From positions 1 through 42,841 of the forward strand of contig JAUQYT010000317.1 of the NCBI GenBank assembly GCA_030587605.1: 42,841 bases of DNA. The letters run 5' to 3'. The first letter of the stretch is position 1. Every line of letters starts with the position of its first letter. The DNA is from Candidatus Njordarchaeum guaymasense. GTDB lineage: Archaea; Asgardarchaeota; Njordarchaeia; Njordarchaeales; Njordarchaeaceae. The notes beneath the pieces are model-generated. The model searched no databases. It saw only the letters and a list, made by a program, of their open reading frames with translations, and was not told the origin of the DNA. Shown piece by piece: positions 1 to 8,665 of the stretch. Position numbers and translations under genes: made by a program.

Positions 1-405
1 TTGAACAAGAGGATACAAGGGATCATAGATCAAGCAACAGAAGCGTGGGGAATAAAGGTCACGGCAGTTCTGATCAGGGATGTCACAATACCGCCAGAGA
101 TGCAGAGGGCAATAGCCAAGCAGGCGGAAGCTGAGCGAGAGAAGAGGGCAAGAGTCATCGTCGCTGAGGGTGAGCTCATAGCTTCAAAGACATTAGCTGA
201 TGCGGCCAAGAAGCTCCAAGACAATCCGATAGCGTTCAGGATAAGAGAACTCCAAACCATGACCGACATTGCCAGAGAGAAAAACATGGTGATAGTAACA
301 CACCAGACCTCGAGCGCAGACCTAGGGGAATTAATTGGAGTAACTGGAGCGGTCGCGAGGAGAGGAAGGAAAGGTGAGACTGAGCAGAAAGAGGAATCCA
401 AGTAA
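1..405 (+). CDS. Stomatin/prohibitin (SPFH) family protein, C-terminal part
   Basis: The visible 134 residues match the end of the SPFH domain and the coiled region of archaeal and bacterial stomatins: WGIKV, then a basic-acidic segment with QAEAEREKRARVI and AEGE, then a helix ending in IREL. A full stomatin is about 260 residues, so roughly the first half lies before the window and the TTG at position 1 is not the real start. These proteins form membrane-attached oligomeric scaffolds. The tail is charged (ends KEESK). The gene overlaps the downstream nfeD start by about 30 bases, a pairing conserved in archaea, where the NfeD protease cleaves the stomatin C-terminus. Confidence 0.85.
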   Translation: MNKRIQGIIDQATEAWGIKVTAVLIRDVTIPPEMQRAIAKQAEAEREKRARVIVAEGELIASKTLADAAKKLQDNPIAFRIRELQTMTDIAREKNMVIVTHQTSSADLGELIGVTGAVARRGRKGETEQKEESK

Positions 406-1747
406 GCGCAGGCTGACTCCTTCCTCAATTTTTCTGCTAACGGTCGTTACCTTGTTCTCATTTACGCTCTTCTCTCATCTAATGACGTCGGTTGCATCTC
501 AAGGCAACTTGGTCTACACACTGGACTATGATCAGACAATAACAGTATCGTCTTCAGAGTATCTTAGGGATGGGCTGAGCCAAGCCCGTGATGCAGGTGC
601 CCAGTGTGTAATTCTCGAACTTGACACTTTCGGCGGTGATCTGGACTCAACGAAAAAGATGATTGAGTACATGGATACATCAAGTATCCCTGTTGTTGTC
701 TACGTCAAGCCTGGAGGTGTGGCCTGGTCCGCAGGCGCTTTTCTTCTGATGGGGTCACATGTAGCTGCGATGGCTCCAGGCACGGTTGTGGGCTCGTCTC
801 AACCGGTGTCGTACTCGCCTCTTGGTGGCTCAACACCTGTGACTGATGATAAACTGATTAATGCTCTAGCCACTTACATAGGTGAGAAAGCCAGGATTCA
901 CGGAAGAAACGACACCATAGCGGAGAATTTTGTAAGGCGAAACCTGAACCTAGCCGCAGAAGACGCAAAGCCTTTACATGTCATAGAAATACTTGCTGCC
1001 AATATCTCTGACCTACTCCAACAATTGAATGGAATGAACGTGACAACGTATGGCGGAAGCAAGGTACTCTCGACTTCAACAGCGTATGTTGTTGCGCTCT
1101 CGCGAAGCATACCTGTAGCTTTTCTCGGTGTAATTGGTGATCCAACTATCTCCGGCTTGTTGTTTCTGATTGGCTTGTACGCGCTAATCTACGGGATCTT
1201 GACTCCGGGCTACGGTGGGGAAGTCATCGGCGGAGTCTTGATCGTATTGTCTCTCATCGGGATGGGTTTTGACTTCAATATTGTGGCGCTCATACTGATA
1301 ATCATAGGGATAGGGCTCCTGATAGGAGAACTTCAAACGCAGGGAGTAGGAGCCCTCGGTGCTGGGGGAATTATCTGCGTGATCCTGGGTTCCCTTCTTC
1401 TGTTCCCAAGACAGCCACCCAAATGGTTAATTAATATGGGATGGTTTCCAGCATTCGCAGCTGTGATGCTTGGCGTCGGGATTGCGATGGGTGGGATCTT
1501 CGCAGTAGCAGCATATAAAACACTCCAAGCGAGGGCGATGAGAAGCAAAATGTTCAAACTTGAAGGGGAAACGGCAACGGTATTTGAAGACATACCTGCA
1601 GGTGAAAAGGGATACGTCCAGTGCTTCGGCGAATTGTGGCGTGCTACCTCGGATTACAATCTCAAGAAAGGGGACAAGGTGAAAATCATCAAAACAGAGG
1701 GAGACACTCTGCTAGTGGAACCGCTAGCGAAAGGCAAGAAACGGTAG
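374..1747 (+). CDS. nfeD: NfeD-family membrane-bound serine protease (ClpP class)
   Basis: This 457-residue protein has an N-terminal signal/anchor helix (about residues 18-40), a ClpP-class protease domain (about 45-230), a block of four to six membrane helices (about 240-385), and a C-terminal OB-fold NfeD domain (about 395-455). The proposed nucleophile is Ser119 in GVAWSAGAF, and Lys160 lies 41 residues later, the same spacing as the Ser97/Lys138 dyad of Pyrococcus horikoshii PH1510, so the protease looks active. The GTG start overlaps the end of the stomatin gene, implying translational coupling. In the characterised archaeal pair this protease cuts the C-terminal region of stomatin. Family assignment is firm; the substrate is inferred from the pairing. 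Confidence 0.92.
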   Translation: MRLSRKRNPSKRRLTPSSIFLLTVVTLFSFTLFSHLMTSVASQGNLVYTLDYDQTITVSSSEYLRDGLSQARDAGAQCVILELDTFGGDLDSTKKMIEYMDTSSIPVVVYVKPGGVAWSAGAFLLMGSHVAAMAPGTVVGSSQPVSYSPLGGSTPVTDDKLINALATYIGEKARIHGRNDTIAENFVRRNLNLAAEDAKPLHVIEILAANISDLLQQLNGMNVTTYGGSKVLSTSTAYVVALSRSIPVAFLGVIGDPTISGLLFLIGLYALIYGILTPGYGGEVIGGVLIVLSLIGMGFDFNIVALILIIIGIGLLIGELQTQGVGALGAGGIICVILGSLLLFPRQPPKWLINMGWFPAFAAVMLGVGIAMGGIFAVAAYKTLQARAMRSKMFKLEGETATVFEDIPAGEKGYVQCFGELWRATSDYNLKKGDKVKIIKTEGDTLLVEPLAKGKKR

Positions 1748-1923
1748 TGATAAGAGCCAAATTCAGGTAGCAAATGAAGCCCAATTACAGCGAAAACTGA
1801 AGATTCTGCTCTCTTTTCTCAATTCAGAAAACGGCACGTTACACTCCCTCGCGCTTAGTTCCTTGCATTAGAAGTCAATACGTTGTCAAAGAAGACATTG
1901 AACCAAGAGCTCAAACAAGAATG

Positions 1924-1933
1924 CTTATTATTA
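1924..1933 (+). promoter_or_regulatory. Possible TATA box for the DUF169 gene
   Basis: CTTATTATTA lies about 50-60 bases before the ATG at 1983. Transcription would begin near 1955, leaving a short leader that contains the strong Shine-Dalgarno AGGAGG at 1969-1974. Nothing else was recognised in the 235-base gap after nfeD. Confidence 0.35.
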
Positions 1934-1982
1934 CCAACACTACATGAGTAACGACCATGCGAGTGAATAGGAGGCAATTGAC

Positions 1983-2729
1983 ATGGACAAAAGCACCTTA
2001 AATGAGAAACTGATTAGACTTCTGAGACTGAGAGCATCCCCTGTCGCAGTGAATCTACTCAAAACCGCCAAAGAGATTCCTAGCACCATCAAAGTACCTA
2101 GTTCTGGATACACCTTCTGCCAGCTTGTAGCTCTTGCCCGATTGAACGGTGGGGTGCAAGCCGGTACAGCGGATAGCATAGTCTGCGCCTTCGCTACTTC
2201 TGTCTTGGGCATGACAGATTTCCCGGAAGATATCAGAACGGGGAAGAGACCTCTCCGCACGTCAAGAAGCGAGGAAGGCTATGCAAAGTTTGTGTCGTCC
2301 CTGCCAAAAATAAAGACTGGGACATTTGAAGCCGTGATAACCTCACCGCTCCATAAGGCTCCTTTGGATCCAAGCATAGTAATAGTCTCAGGTACGCCTG
2401 CGCAAATGATGAGGTTACTTAACGCTATCACATGGATCAGTGGTGAGAGAATCCAGTTCAGCTCAACAGGACACGCTGGTGTCTGCGCTGAAGGCGTAGC
2501 TGCTCCGTACCTAGCCAAGAGGCCACAACTCGGGATTCCATGCATGGGAGGAAGAATGTTCGGGCTACACCAAGACGACGAGATGCTAATAGGAATCCCA
2601 GGTGAGCAGCTGGAGGGGATCGTGAAAGCAGTTGAAGAAACTGAGAAAGCAGGGTTGACGTTTCCAGTTATAGCTTGGATATGTCCACCTAAAGGCCTTG
2701 CACTAATGCCTATAGCTAAGAAGATGTAA
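1983..2729 (+). CDS. DUF169 family protein
   Basis: This 248-residue protein matches the DUF169 family (COG2043), common in archaea and anaerobes and without a known reaction. Family-like features are the opening SPVAVNLL segment, a YTFCQLV motif with a conserved Cys, GTADSIVCAFA with a second Cys, and the GIPCMGGRMFG segment near residue 190. Conserved Cys and Gly-rich segments suggest a ligand or cofactor pocket, but that is inference. The start is well supported by AGGAGG eight bases upstream. It is followed after 47 bases by a glyoxalase-fold gene on the same strand, possibly in one transcript. Confidence 0.85.
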   Translation: MDKSTLNEKLIRLLRLRASPVAVNLLKTAKEIPSTIKVPSSGYTFCQLVALARLNGGVQAGTADSIVCAFATSVLGMTDFPEDIRTGKRPLRTSRSEEGYAKFVSSLPKIKTGTFEAVITSPLHKAPLDPSIVIVSGTPAQMMRLLNAITWISGERIQFSSTGHAGVCAEGVAAPYLAKRPQLGIPCMGGRMFGLHQDDEMLIGIPGEQLEGIVKAVEETEKAGLTFPVIAWICPPKGLALMPIAKKM

Positions 2730-2776
2730 AAGATTAGACATAACTTAACCATACGTGAGAACTGGAGGAGATAGAA

Positions 2777-3229
2777 TTGGCTGTCAGCGCGGGAAAAGAG
2801 GCAACGAAGAAAGCAGGAATTAATATGCCACAGATTGGCATTGTCGTAAGAAATACCGAGAAAGCGCTAGAGTATTATGAGAAAACACTGGGTTTAGCGC
2901 ACTTCGTTTCTTTTGTTTCGGAGAGACAGACTGAAAAAGGTAAAGCAAAACTAAGGATATCAATTGGAGAAGTTGCAGGAATTCAAATAGAGTTAATTGA
3001 AGTAGTAGAAGGAGAAACATTTCACTCCCAGTTCTTGAAGCAGGGACGAGAAGGGCTACACCACGTTGGGTTCTACGTTGATGACATTGAGAAGAAACTC
3101 AGAGAGTTGACCCAGAAGGGAGTGAAAGTCCTAGAGAGAGGAACACTCCGAGAAGTTGGTGTCAAATATGCTTACCTTGATACAGCACGTATATCTGGCG
3201 TAATCTTTGAGTTGATACAACTCCCCTAG
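2777..3229 (+). CDS. Glyoxalase/VOC-fold protein, methylmalonyl-CoA epimerase-like
   Basis: The 150-residue protein has two beta-alpha-beta-beta-beta units of the vicinal oxygen chelate fold: QIGIVVRNTEKALEYYEKTLG in the first half and GLHHVGFYVDDIEKKL in the second, ending in FELIQLP, whose Glu is a typical metal ligand. It resembles methylmalonyl-CoA epimerase, but the usual first His ligand (as in HIGIAV) is Gln here, and a more canonical epimerase lies at 25087-25515. It could therefore be a dioxygenase-like or other VOC enzyme. The TTG start has GGAGGAG at 2764-2770, seven bases upstream. Confidence 0.75.
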   Translation: MAVSAGKEATKKAGINMPQIGIVVRNTEKALEYYEKTLGLAHFVSFVSERQTEKGKAKLRISIGEVAGIQIELIEVVEGETFHSQFLKQGREGLHHVGFYVDDIEKKLRELTQKGVKVLERGTLREVGVKYAYLDTARISGVIFELIQLP

Positions 3230-3324
3230 ACATACACGCAGGTCCCCTAGCTATCCTTTGACTACGGATTTCTTCAAATCGGCTAAAGGAATCCGTCATG
3301 AAGTATGAGGCAGGAGACTTGAGT

Positions 3325-6030
3325 ATGAGAGGCAATGGCCATTTCGGACACTGGTTCACCGACGAATTTGAGTTGCCTGCCTACGAGTATACCTGTAACC
3401 ATGAGCTAGACCCCAAGGCTCTCTACTTCACCGTCCACGGTTCGTCGAGGGATCACTGGCATCAACTTGGGAATGATCATCTCAACGTTCTTGCCCATAA
3501 CGGTGGTTTCGTGGAGGTCGTCGAGAGCTCCAGAGGTCTTCAGTGGTTAACCCGGCGCGATTCAAGAAGAATGCAGTCAGGCGGCGGTATAGGAATCATC
3601 CAAGACAATGACAAAGGGATCGCGTGGAGCGACCTTTTCTCGCAAACTAATTATGGGAATGGGTACCGACGCGTGTTCGGTACTGGATACTTTCGCAAGA
3701 CAAGTCAGAGACATGGGATGACATTGGACCATGTAGTATTCCCTCCCTTTTCCGACGACCCAGTGATAATATCTGAGTTGAACCTCGTAAACAACTCTAA
3801 TTCAGCTAAGAATCTCATACTCTACGATTACTGGGGGGTTAACATTCGAAGCATCATTGCCGGGCTCATATACTTTGACAGACAGCGAAAGTACTTCGGC
3901 ACAAGGAGACTTCTAAACGTCGCAGGAAGACTGGTGAAGCTTCTCGGCTATGCCACGCGCCATGCGCCGGAACAGGTTAGGGACTCCTTCTCGTCTAAGT
4001 TTGAATTCAATACAGGATACGTCTCGCACTTAAAGAGCGTCATATTGGAACCAGTGTACAAGGGGAGGGACAAGCCTGCGGAGAACCAGCCCTGCTCGAG
4101 GAACTACTACCCGAAGCCAGTTTTTCTTTCTGCATTGGATGCTGTCCCAATTAGATCCATCACATCCACTCAGGCGCTGCTAGGCGAGAAAGGGAAGTTG
4201 AGTCCTCACGAAGAACCTTACCGACGCAGAATCACCGCCAAGGATATTCCCTGCCTATCTTTGGGCGTTGAGGTCAAACTAAAGCCAGAGGAGTCAAGGA
4301 AACTGACTTTTCTGTTCGGATATGCCAACAAAGACAGGGCGTCAGAGCTTATCGATGATTATGACTCGCAACTCTCCTCGGCGACACGAATCGCATTAAA
4401 GTCATCATCTGAGCCTTCTCCATTTCCACTCCTAAAAAACAGTGCTGAAGAATGGAGGCGGAAGGTGTTCAACTTTGATGTTGATGATGAGAGACACAGT
4501 TGGGCTGGTAGGGAGGCTAAGTGGCACTCCTACTACCTTAGGAGTGCGACACTCTACGATGAGTACTTCGAGAACCATCTGCTCCCTCAGGGCGGAGCAT
4601 ACAACTACCTCCAAGGTCTGCAGGGAGCGCCTCGCGACTTCATGCTATTCACTATTCCCATGGTGTACATTGAGCCGTGCCTCGCCCGGGAAATGCTGGA
4701 GTACACCATGCGTCTGATGTCGCCTAACGGGAAGCTTCCATACATGACTCACGGCTTCGGCATGATTGGCGGGGCTTTCATACACGAGAGCCCGTCAGAC
4801 CTCTCATTGTTCTTCTTGTTGGCGCTATCCGAGTATGTTTTTGCCACCCGTGACTTCGAGTTTCTGAATAAGCGGGTTCCATTTTACCCGAGATCGAGTG
4901 AAGCATCCTCAACCGTATATGAGAGGGTAAAACTCGCAATTGACTTCCTCCTAAACAATGTTGGAATCGGCGAACATGACCTAATCAAAATTGGGGACGG
5001 AGACTGGAATGATCCCATCTCAACCATGGCGAGCAATAGAGGGAAATTTGTCGAGAAAGGTGAGTCGATGTTCAACACCGCCCTCGCCTTGTACGTCCTT
5101 CCAAGGATAGTTTCCCTTCTCAGGAAGGACGAAAAAGAATATGGCGATAGGATCAAAGGCGTCTGGGAGAAACTGCGCGAAGCGTGTCTAAAATCTTGGA
5201 ACGGGAAGTGGTTCTACAGAGCTTGGGACGGATCTGGATACGCAATTGGAGACAGGAACATCTTCCTTGAACCACTTGTATGGCTCCTAATCTCCAGAAC
5301 TATGCCTCCAGACTACGTCAATCAACTAATCAAAAGCATCTACGAGAAACTTGACAAACCTTCTCCCTTCGGTCAGTACATTGTCTTTCCACCGCTAAAC
5401 ACATCGTTTGGATACCTTGAGAAAGGCTGGGATGTCAATGGCGGCATATGGTTCGCCATAAATTCCTACCTAACATGGGGCTATGGCATATACGATATCA
5501 ATAAAGCGTGGAACTCTCTCGTCAAAAATTCCATGGCTCATCACGCTGAGCTATACCCAGACACGTGGTATGGAATCTGGAGTGGACCAGACGCTTTCAA
5601 CGCTTCCTACGCTCCACGATCTGGAGAAACATACTACCACATGTTTACGCCGACAACCGATTTCCCTGTAATGAACCTCAACCTTCACGCGAATTTCCTC
5701 ACAGCCCTGCTGAGACTAGCTGGAATAGAACCGACTCTCGGCGGCCTTAGCATTGATCCAATGTTACCCTTCAAGAGGTTCACATTAAGAACGCCCGTAC
5801 TCGAGCTCAAGATTAGCGACAAGGAGATTCAAGGTTCTTATTCCCCCCAAGCGCCTGGAGAGCTCACCTTGCGAGTGAAACTGCCACAACACTGGAAGAA
5901 GAAGGAAGTCAAATGCCTTATAGACGAGAGTATGGCGACCCTCAAACTTGTCGAGGAACCGCCAGTTGCCGAGATTCAAATCCGCTCAACAACACTAGGC
6001 TTCAAGTTTAGGTTGACTTCCAGTCAGTAA
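3325..6030 (+). CDS. GH94-type glycoside phosphorylase-like protein (glycosyltransferase 36 / GH36-type domain)
   Basis: A protein of about 900 residues. The first third is a beta-sandwich supersandwich with the DHWHQLG and GTGYFRKTS segments, followed by a helical linker and an (alpha/alpha)6 barrel. The barrel contains GDWND (near residue 560), where the first Asp is the expected general acid of GH94 phosphorylases, as well as GGAYNYLQG and PYMTHGFGMIGG segments. The C-terminus is another small beta domain. Such enzymes cleave beta-linked disaccharides or oligosaccharides with phosphate to give a sugar 1-phosphate; the substrate cannot be read here. An ATG at 3298 is also possible, but the ATG at 3325 has GGAGA about eight bases before it. 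It stands alone between unrelated genes. Confidence 0.8.
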   Translation: MRGNGHFGHWFTDEFELPAYEYTCNHELDPKALYFTVHGSSRDHWHQLGNDHLNVLAHNGGFVEVVESSRGLQWLTRRDSRRMQSGGGIGIIQDNDKGIAWSDLFSQTNYGNGYRRVFGTGYFRKTSQRHGMTLDHVVFPPFSDDPVIISELNLVNNSNSAKNLILYDYWGVNIRSIIAGLIYFDRQRKYFGTRRLLNVAGRLVKLLGYATRHAPEQVRDSFSSKFEFNTGYVSHLKSVILEPVYKGRDKPAENQPCSRNYYPKPVFLSALDAVPIRSITSTQALLGEKGKLSPHEEPYRRRITAKDIPCLSLGVEVKLKPEESRKLTFLFGYANKDRASELIDDYDSQLSSATRIALKSSSEPSPFPLLKNSAEEWRRKVFNFDVDDERHSWAGREAKWHSYYLRSATLYDEYFENHLLPQGGAYNYLQGLQGAPRDFMLFTIPMVYIEPCLAREMLEYTMRLMSPNGKLPYMTHGFGMIGGAFIHESPSDLSLFFLLALSEYVFATRDFEFLNKRVPFYPRSSEASSTVYERVKLAIDFLLNNVGIGEHDLIKIGDGDWNDPISTMASNRGKFVEKGESMFNTALALYVLPRIVSLLRKDEKEYGDRIKGVWEKLREACLKSWNGKWFYRAWDGSGYAIGDRNIFLEPLVWLLISRTMPPDYVNQLIKSIYEKLDKPSPFGQYIVFPPLNTSFGYLEKGWDVNGGIWFAINSYLTWGYGIYDINKAWNSLVKNSMAHHAELYPDTWYGIWSGPDAFNASYAPRSGETYYHMFTPTTDFPVMNLNLHANFLTALLRLAGIEPTLGGLSIDPMLPFKRFTLRTPVLELKISDKEIQGSYSPQAPGELTLRVKLPQHWKKKEVKCLIDESMATLKLVEEPPVAEIQIRSTTLGFKFRLTSSQ

Positions 6031-6123
6031 ACCGCGGCAAAAGGGGAAAAATAAGTAGTTGGAGACAGGACGCCTCAGCATTCCCCTGTACTGGGTCAGG
6101 CTAGGCTGATATCTGAGAGGTAT

Positions 6124-6744
6124 TCATTTTACTCCCAGTTTCTTCGCCACATCCTCTACCTTGAGTTTCCAGATCTCCATTGTCTTCTCATTGGTCAGGT
6201 AGTTTCGCATCAATTGGCCCATGTTCCCGAACTTGATGGCATCTGGAAGCGGACCGTCAATCCTCAGTCCACCAGACATGTATAACTGCGTTCCGTCGAC
6301 TGCGCCGGAGAGCATTCCCATCATGTCGTCGGACGTGTTGGTTTCGAAGGTTACATCTGGGTTCTCATGCTGTCCTTTGTGTGCAGACATCTTTCCTCCT
6401 GCTATCTTAAGGTAGCAGGGTTCAGTTCCTTGCGCTTTGAACTGTAGAACTCTGTCCCAGTCAGCTAGCTCGGCTTTAATTTCGTCTGATTTGGTACCAG
6501 CCTCAGCAAAGAGGGTGAGGATGTCGTACTCTTTCTTTCCCATCGCGCGCATGAAAGCTACTGGTCCCATCTCCTCTCTCTTCCTGTCCACCTTTTCTGC
6601 AAGAGCTTTACTCAATACCTCACACCAACTATTCTTGTTGACCTGCTTTCTTTCTGATTTTCCACTTCTCTTCTGATGAATTATTTGCTTTATGGTTAGG
6701 TGTATTTTCTCCACTTCCGTCTTATAATTATTTTTGTTTGTCAC
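6124..6744 (-). CDS. SCP2 sterol-binding domain protein
   Basis: About 206 residues. The second half (about 90-200) has the SCP2 pattern: a beta-sheet segment RVLQFKAQGTEPCYLKI, then NPDVTFETNTSDDMMGMLSG and a final hydrophobic helix region GQLMRNYLTN. SCP2 folds bind lipids or acyl-CoA; in archaea the ligand is unknown. The first 40 residues are Lys/Asn-rich and are coded by AT-rich DNA that looks partly like promoter, so the true start could lie downstream of the GTG at 6744. The gene follows the KaiC-like cluster on the same strand by about 70 bases. Confidence 0.75.
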   Translation of the reverse strand: MTNKNNYKTEVEKIHLTIKQIIHQKRSGKSERKQVNKNSWCEVLSKALAEKVDRKREEMGPVAFMRAMGKKEYDILTLFAEAGTKSDEIKAELADWDRVLQFKAQGTEPCYLKIAGGKMSAHKGQHENPDVTFETNTSDDMMGMLSGAVDGTQLYMSGGLRIDGPLPDAIKFGNMGQLMRNYLTNEKTMEIWKLKVEDVAKKLGVK

Positions 6745-6816
6745 CTAGCCGGACGCGTGAGCGATGAAAATAACGTGACCTAAGGTCGATATAGGCACGG
6801 AAATAAGAAAAGTCTT

Positions 6817-7572
6817 CTATAGGATCTCAATGCCCGAGTCGGTTATATTGAACTCGAGGACTGGCTGTCTAATCTCCGTGAAGCTTACCTTCTCGATTAT
6901 CATTTCTCTTTTCAACTCGGATCTGACCCAGCGCATCCTCATCCTTATCACACTATCGGCATATTGCCTCAATGCTTGAACAAAGTTACCTTCGAGAGCA
7001 CCGTCATGAGCAGTCAGGATGAGAATATGGTTGTGCGCTCTGACTAGATTCTGCGCTGCATGGATAGCCGCATGGATGCCGCGAACCCCGATAAATGGGG
7101 AGATCGCTGTAAGTGAATCAATGACAATATTGAAGTTTCTCAGCTCCTCCTTTACCTCATCTGCGACGGACTTCTGTGCGGCCAATGCGATAGTAGCTGT
7201 GGGAACATCCTTCACCGATTCCAGATCTGAAAAATCCCTTATACCAAGATATTCCGCGAACTTCCCGTACAGATCCATGACGACGAGTCTCTTGCTATGT
7301 AAATGAGACTCGATGTCAAAAGACTTTATTGATTTGAAGTGTCTCAAATAATGGTGATCTGGCTCATCCGCGGGGACCAAATGGACTTTTCTTCCTCGTA
7401 GTAGCGACGACACCACAAATTGTTTGCAGAAACTTGTAGTTCCACAGCCGGGGGCGCCGATTATCGCTACGACTGAGGGTCTGGGGAACCCTCCTCCAAT
7501 TACTTCGTCAAGTCTAGTGATCCCAGTGCTCTCTCTGGGCATGCTGGAATCTTCTTTTATGGTCAGGTTCAT
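6817..7572 (-). CDS. KaiC/RAD55-like RecA-superfamily protein with altered P-loop (copy A)
   Basis: The 251-residue single-domain KaiC-like protein begins with the family signature STGITRLDEVIGGG. Its Walker A region is G39-APGC-G44-T45-T46, so the Lys that normally contacts the phosphates is Thr45. Other family features remain: the DE pair after the second strand (ADEP), a Walker B-like strand ending in VIDS, and LILTAHDG. It is closely related along its length to the gene at 8666-9421 (same motif positions, shared RESTGIT and LKREMIIEK segments). The archaeal relatives are thought to act in signalling. With a Thr P-loop it may bind nucleotide weakly or not at all. It is the last of three tandem copies. 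Confidence 0.85.
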   Translation of the reverse strand: MNLTIKEDSSMPRESTGITRLDEVIGGGFPRPSVVAIIGAPGCGTTSFCKQFVVSSLLRGRKVHLVPADEPDHHYLRHFKSIKSFDIESHLHSKRLVVMDLYGKFAEYLGIRDFSDLESVKDVPTATIALAAQKSVADEVKEELRNFNIVIDSLTAISPFIGVRGIHAAIHAAQNLVRAHNHILILTAHDGALEGNFVQALRQYADSVIRMRMRWVRSELKREMIIEKVSFTEIRQPVLEFNITDSGIEIL

Positions 7573-7629
7573 CTAAGTGGGCCCCCATTCTGTCTCCTTT
7601 TCCTCTTGCGATATCTTGCGGCTACTTCC

Positions 7630-8523
7630 TCATCGTAGCGTTGGCCGTTTATTCAATCCCATTCTTGTCCCGTTAGCAGCATAGCTGTTGCCAACTGGTT
7701 TCTCATCAGGTTTGGCTTCACCTATAAGTTCAATGCCGTTTTTGCTTGTTATCACATACTCGAGTGGTCTAACTGGTATGGGGGTGAATGCCAATTTCTC
7801 AACCCGCATTACTCTTCTTAGTGTGGTTTTTGCCAAGATATAGTCCAGTCTGAGTATGCCGTCTGCAACCGCATTGCAGGCGCATACGATGTTGGCTTCA
7901 AGGGCTCCTGTATGCACGACTGCAAGAAGCAGATTATTGTTTTTTCTAGCAGAGTTGGCGATCATGTGAGCAAGTACGTAAGCAGACTTCAAGTCAACAT
8001 AGGGCGCTATTGAGGAAAATGAGTCCACTGCGGTGACGGCGGGGACAATGATTTTCGGATGGGTCCGTAGGATGGCGCAAGTCTCCTTTCGGTAGTCATC
8101 CAGAAACTTTCCAAGCAATGCCTTCCTTTCCGCAACCCCATTTTGTCCCTCGGTGGCAGATGCCAGTGAATTCAGGAGCACATGTCCATCATACAAAAGA
8201 ATATGCTTCTCCTCAATATACGGCTTGACATCCCACCCAAAGCTTTTGAAATGCTCGATTACTCTCTCCGGGGGCTCATCAAGGCACATGAATGATGCAA
8301 GTCCTCCTAGGATCAGTCTGGACCACAGTGCTTGAATGCAGAAAGTTGATGTGCCCGTTCCTATGTCTCCCTCGATGCAGTTGAACGTGCCACTTGGAAA
8401 TCCCCCACTAAGAATCCTGTCAAGCTCGGTAATGCCAGATGGGATTCTCTCCACAGGACTGGAAAGACTACTTGAACTCACCGTTATCTTGCTCGTACTT
8501 GCCGAAGAATTATCCCCTTTCAC
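7630..8523 (-). CDS. KaiC/RAD55-like RecA-superfamily protein with altered P-loop (copy B, divergent)
   Basis: This 297-residue member is the most divergent of the three tandem KaiC-like genes. It has a Ser-rich N-terminal extension (residues 5-22), the signature PSGITELDRILSGGF, and a Walker A region G52-DIGT-G57-T58-S59, again with Thr where Lys is expected. The LDEP acidic pair and a Walker B-like AVDS are present. The C-terminal tail of about 30 residues after IELIGEAK is extra compared with the other copies and is polar. The start is GTG with GGGGGAA upstream. It lies 57 bases before copy A and 142 bases after copy C, so one transcript is plausible. Confidence 0.83.
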   Translation of the reverse strand: MKGDNSSASTSKITVSSSSLSSPVERIPSGITELDRILSGGFPSGTFNCIEGDIGTGTSTFCIQALWSRLILGGLASFMCLDEPPERVIEHFKSFGWDVKPYIEEKHILLYDGHVLLNSLASATEGQNGVAERKALLGKFLDDYRKETCAILRTHPKIIVPAVTAVDSFSSIAPYVDLKSAYVLAHMIANSARKNNNLLLAVVHTGALEANIVCACNAVADGILRLDYILAKTTLRRVMRVEKLAFTPIPVRPLEYVITSKNGIELIGEAKPDEKPVGNSYAANGTRMGLNKRPTLR

Positions 8524-8665
8524 TTGTGCGATTCCCCCTTGGTAGGATTTCTCTCTACCCTATCATCAACAAGTTCTTCTCCTCCCTATTCATGGAAACC
8601 TATATCAAGCTTTCTCCAATTGTGAGAGAGTTCTCACACATGCTTGATATCGAGAAGCGCCGCTT

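Noticed and set aside
8541..8559. GGTAG/CTACC hairpin between KaiC-like copies B and C
   Set aside because: Five-pair stem with a long loop and no T-run; not enough to call a terminator or regulatory element.
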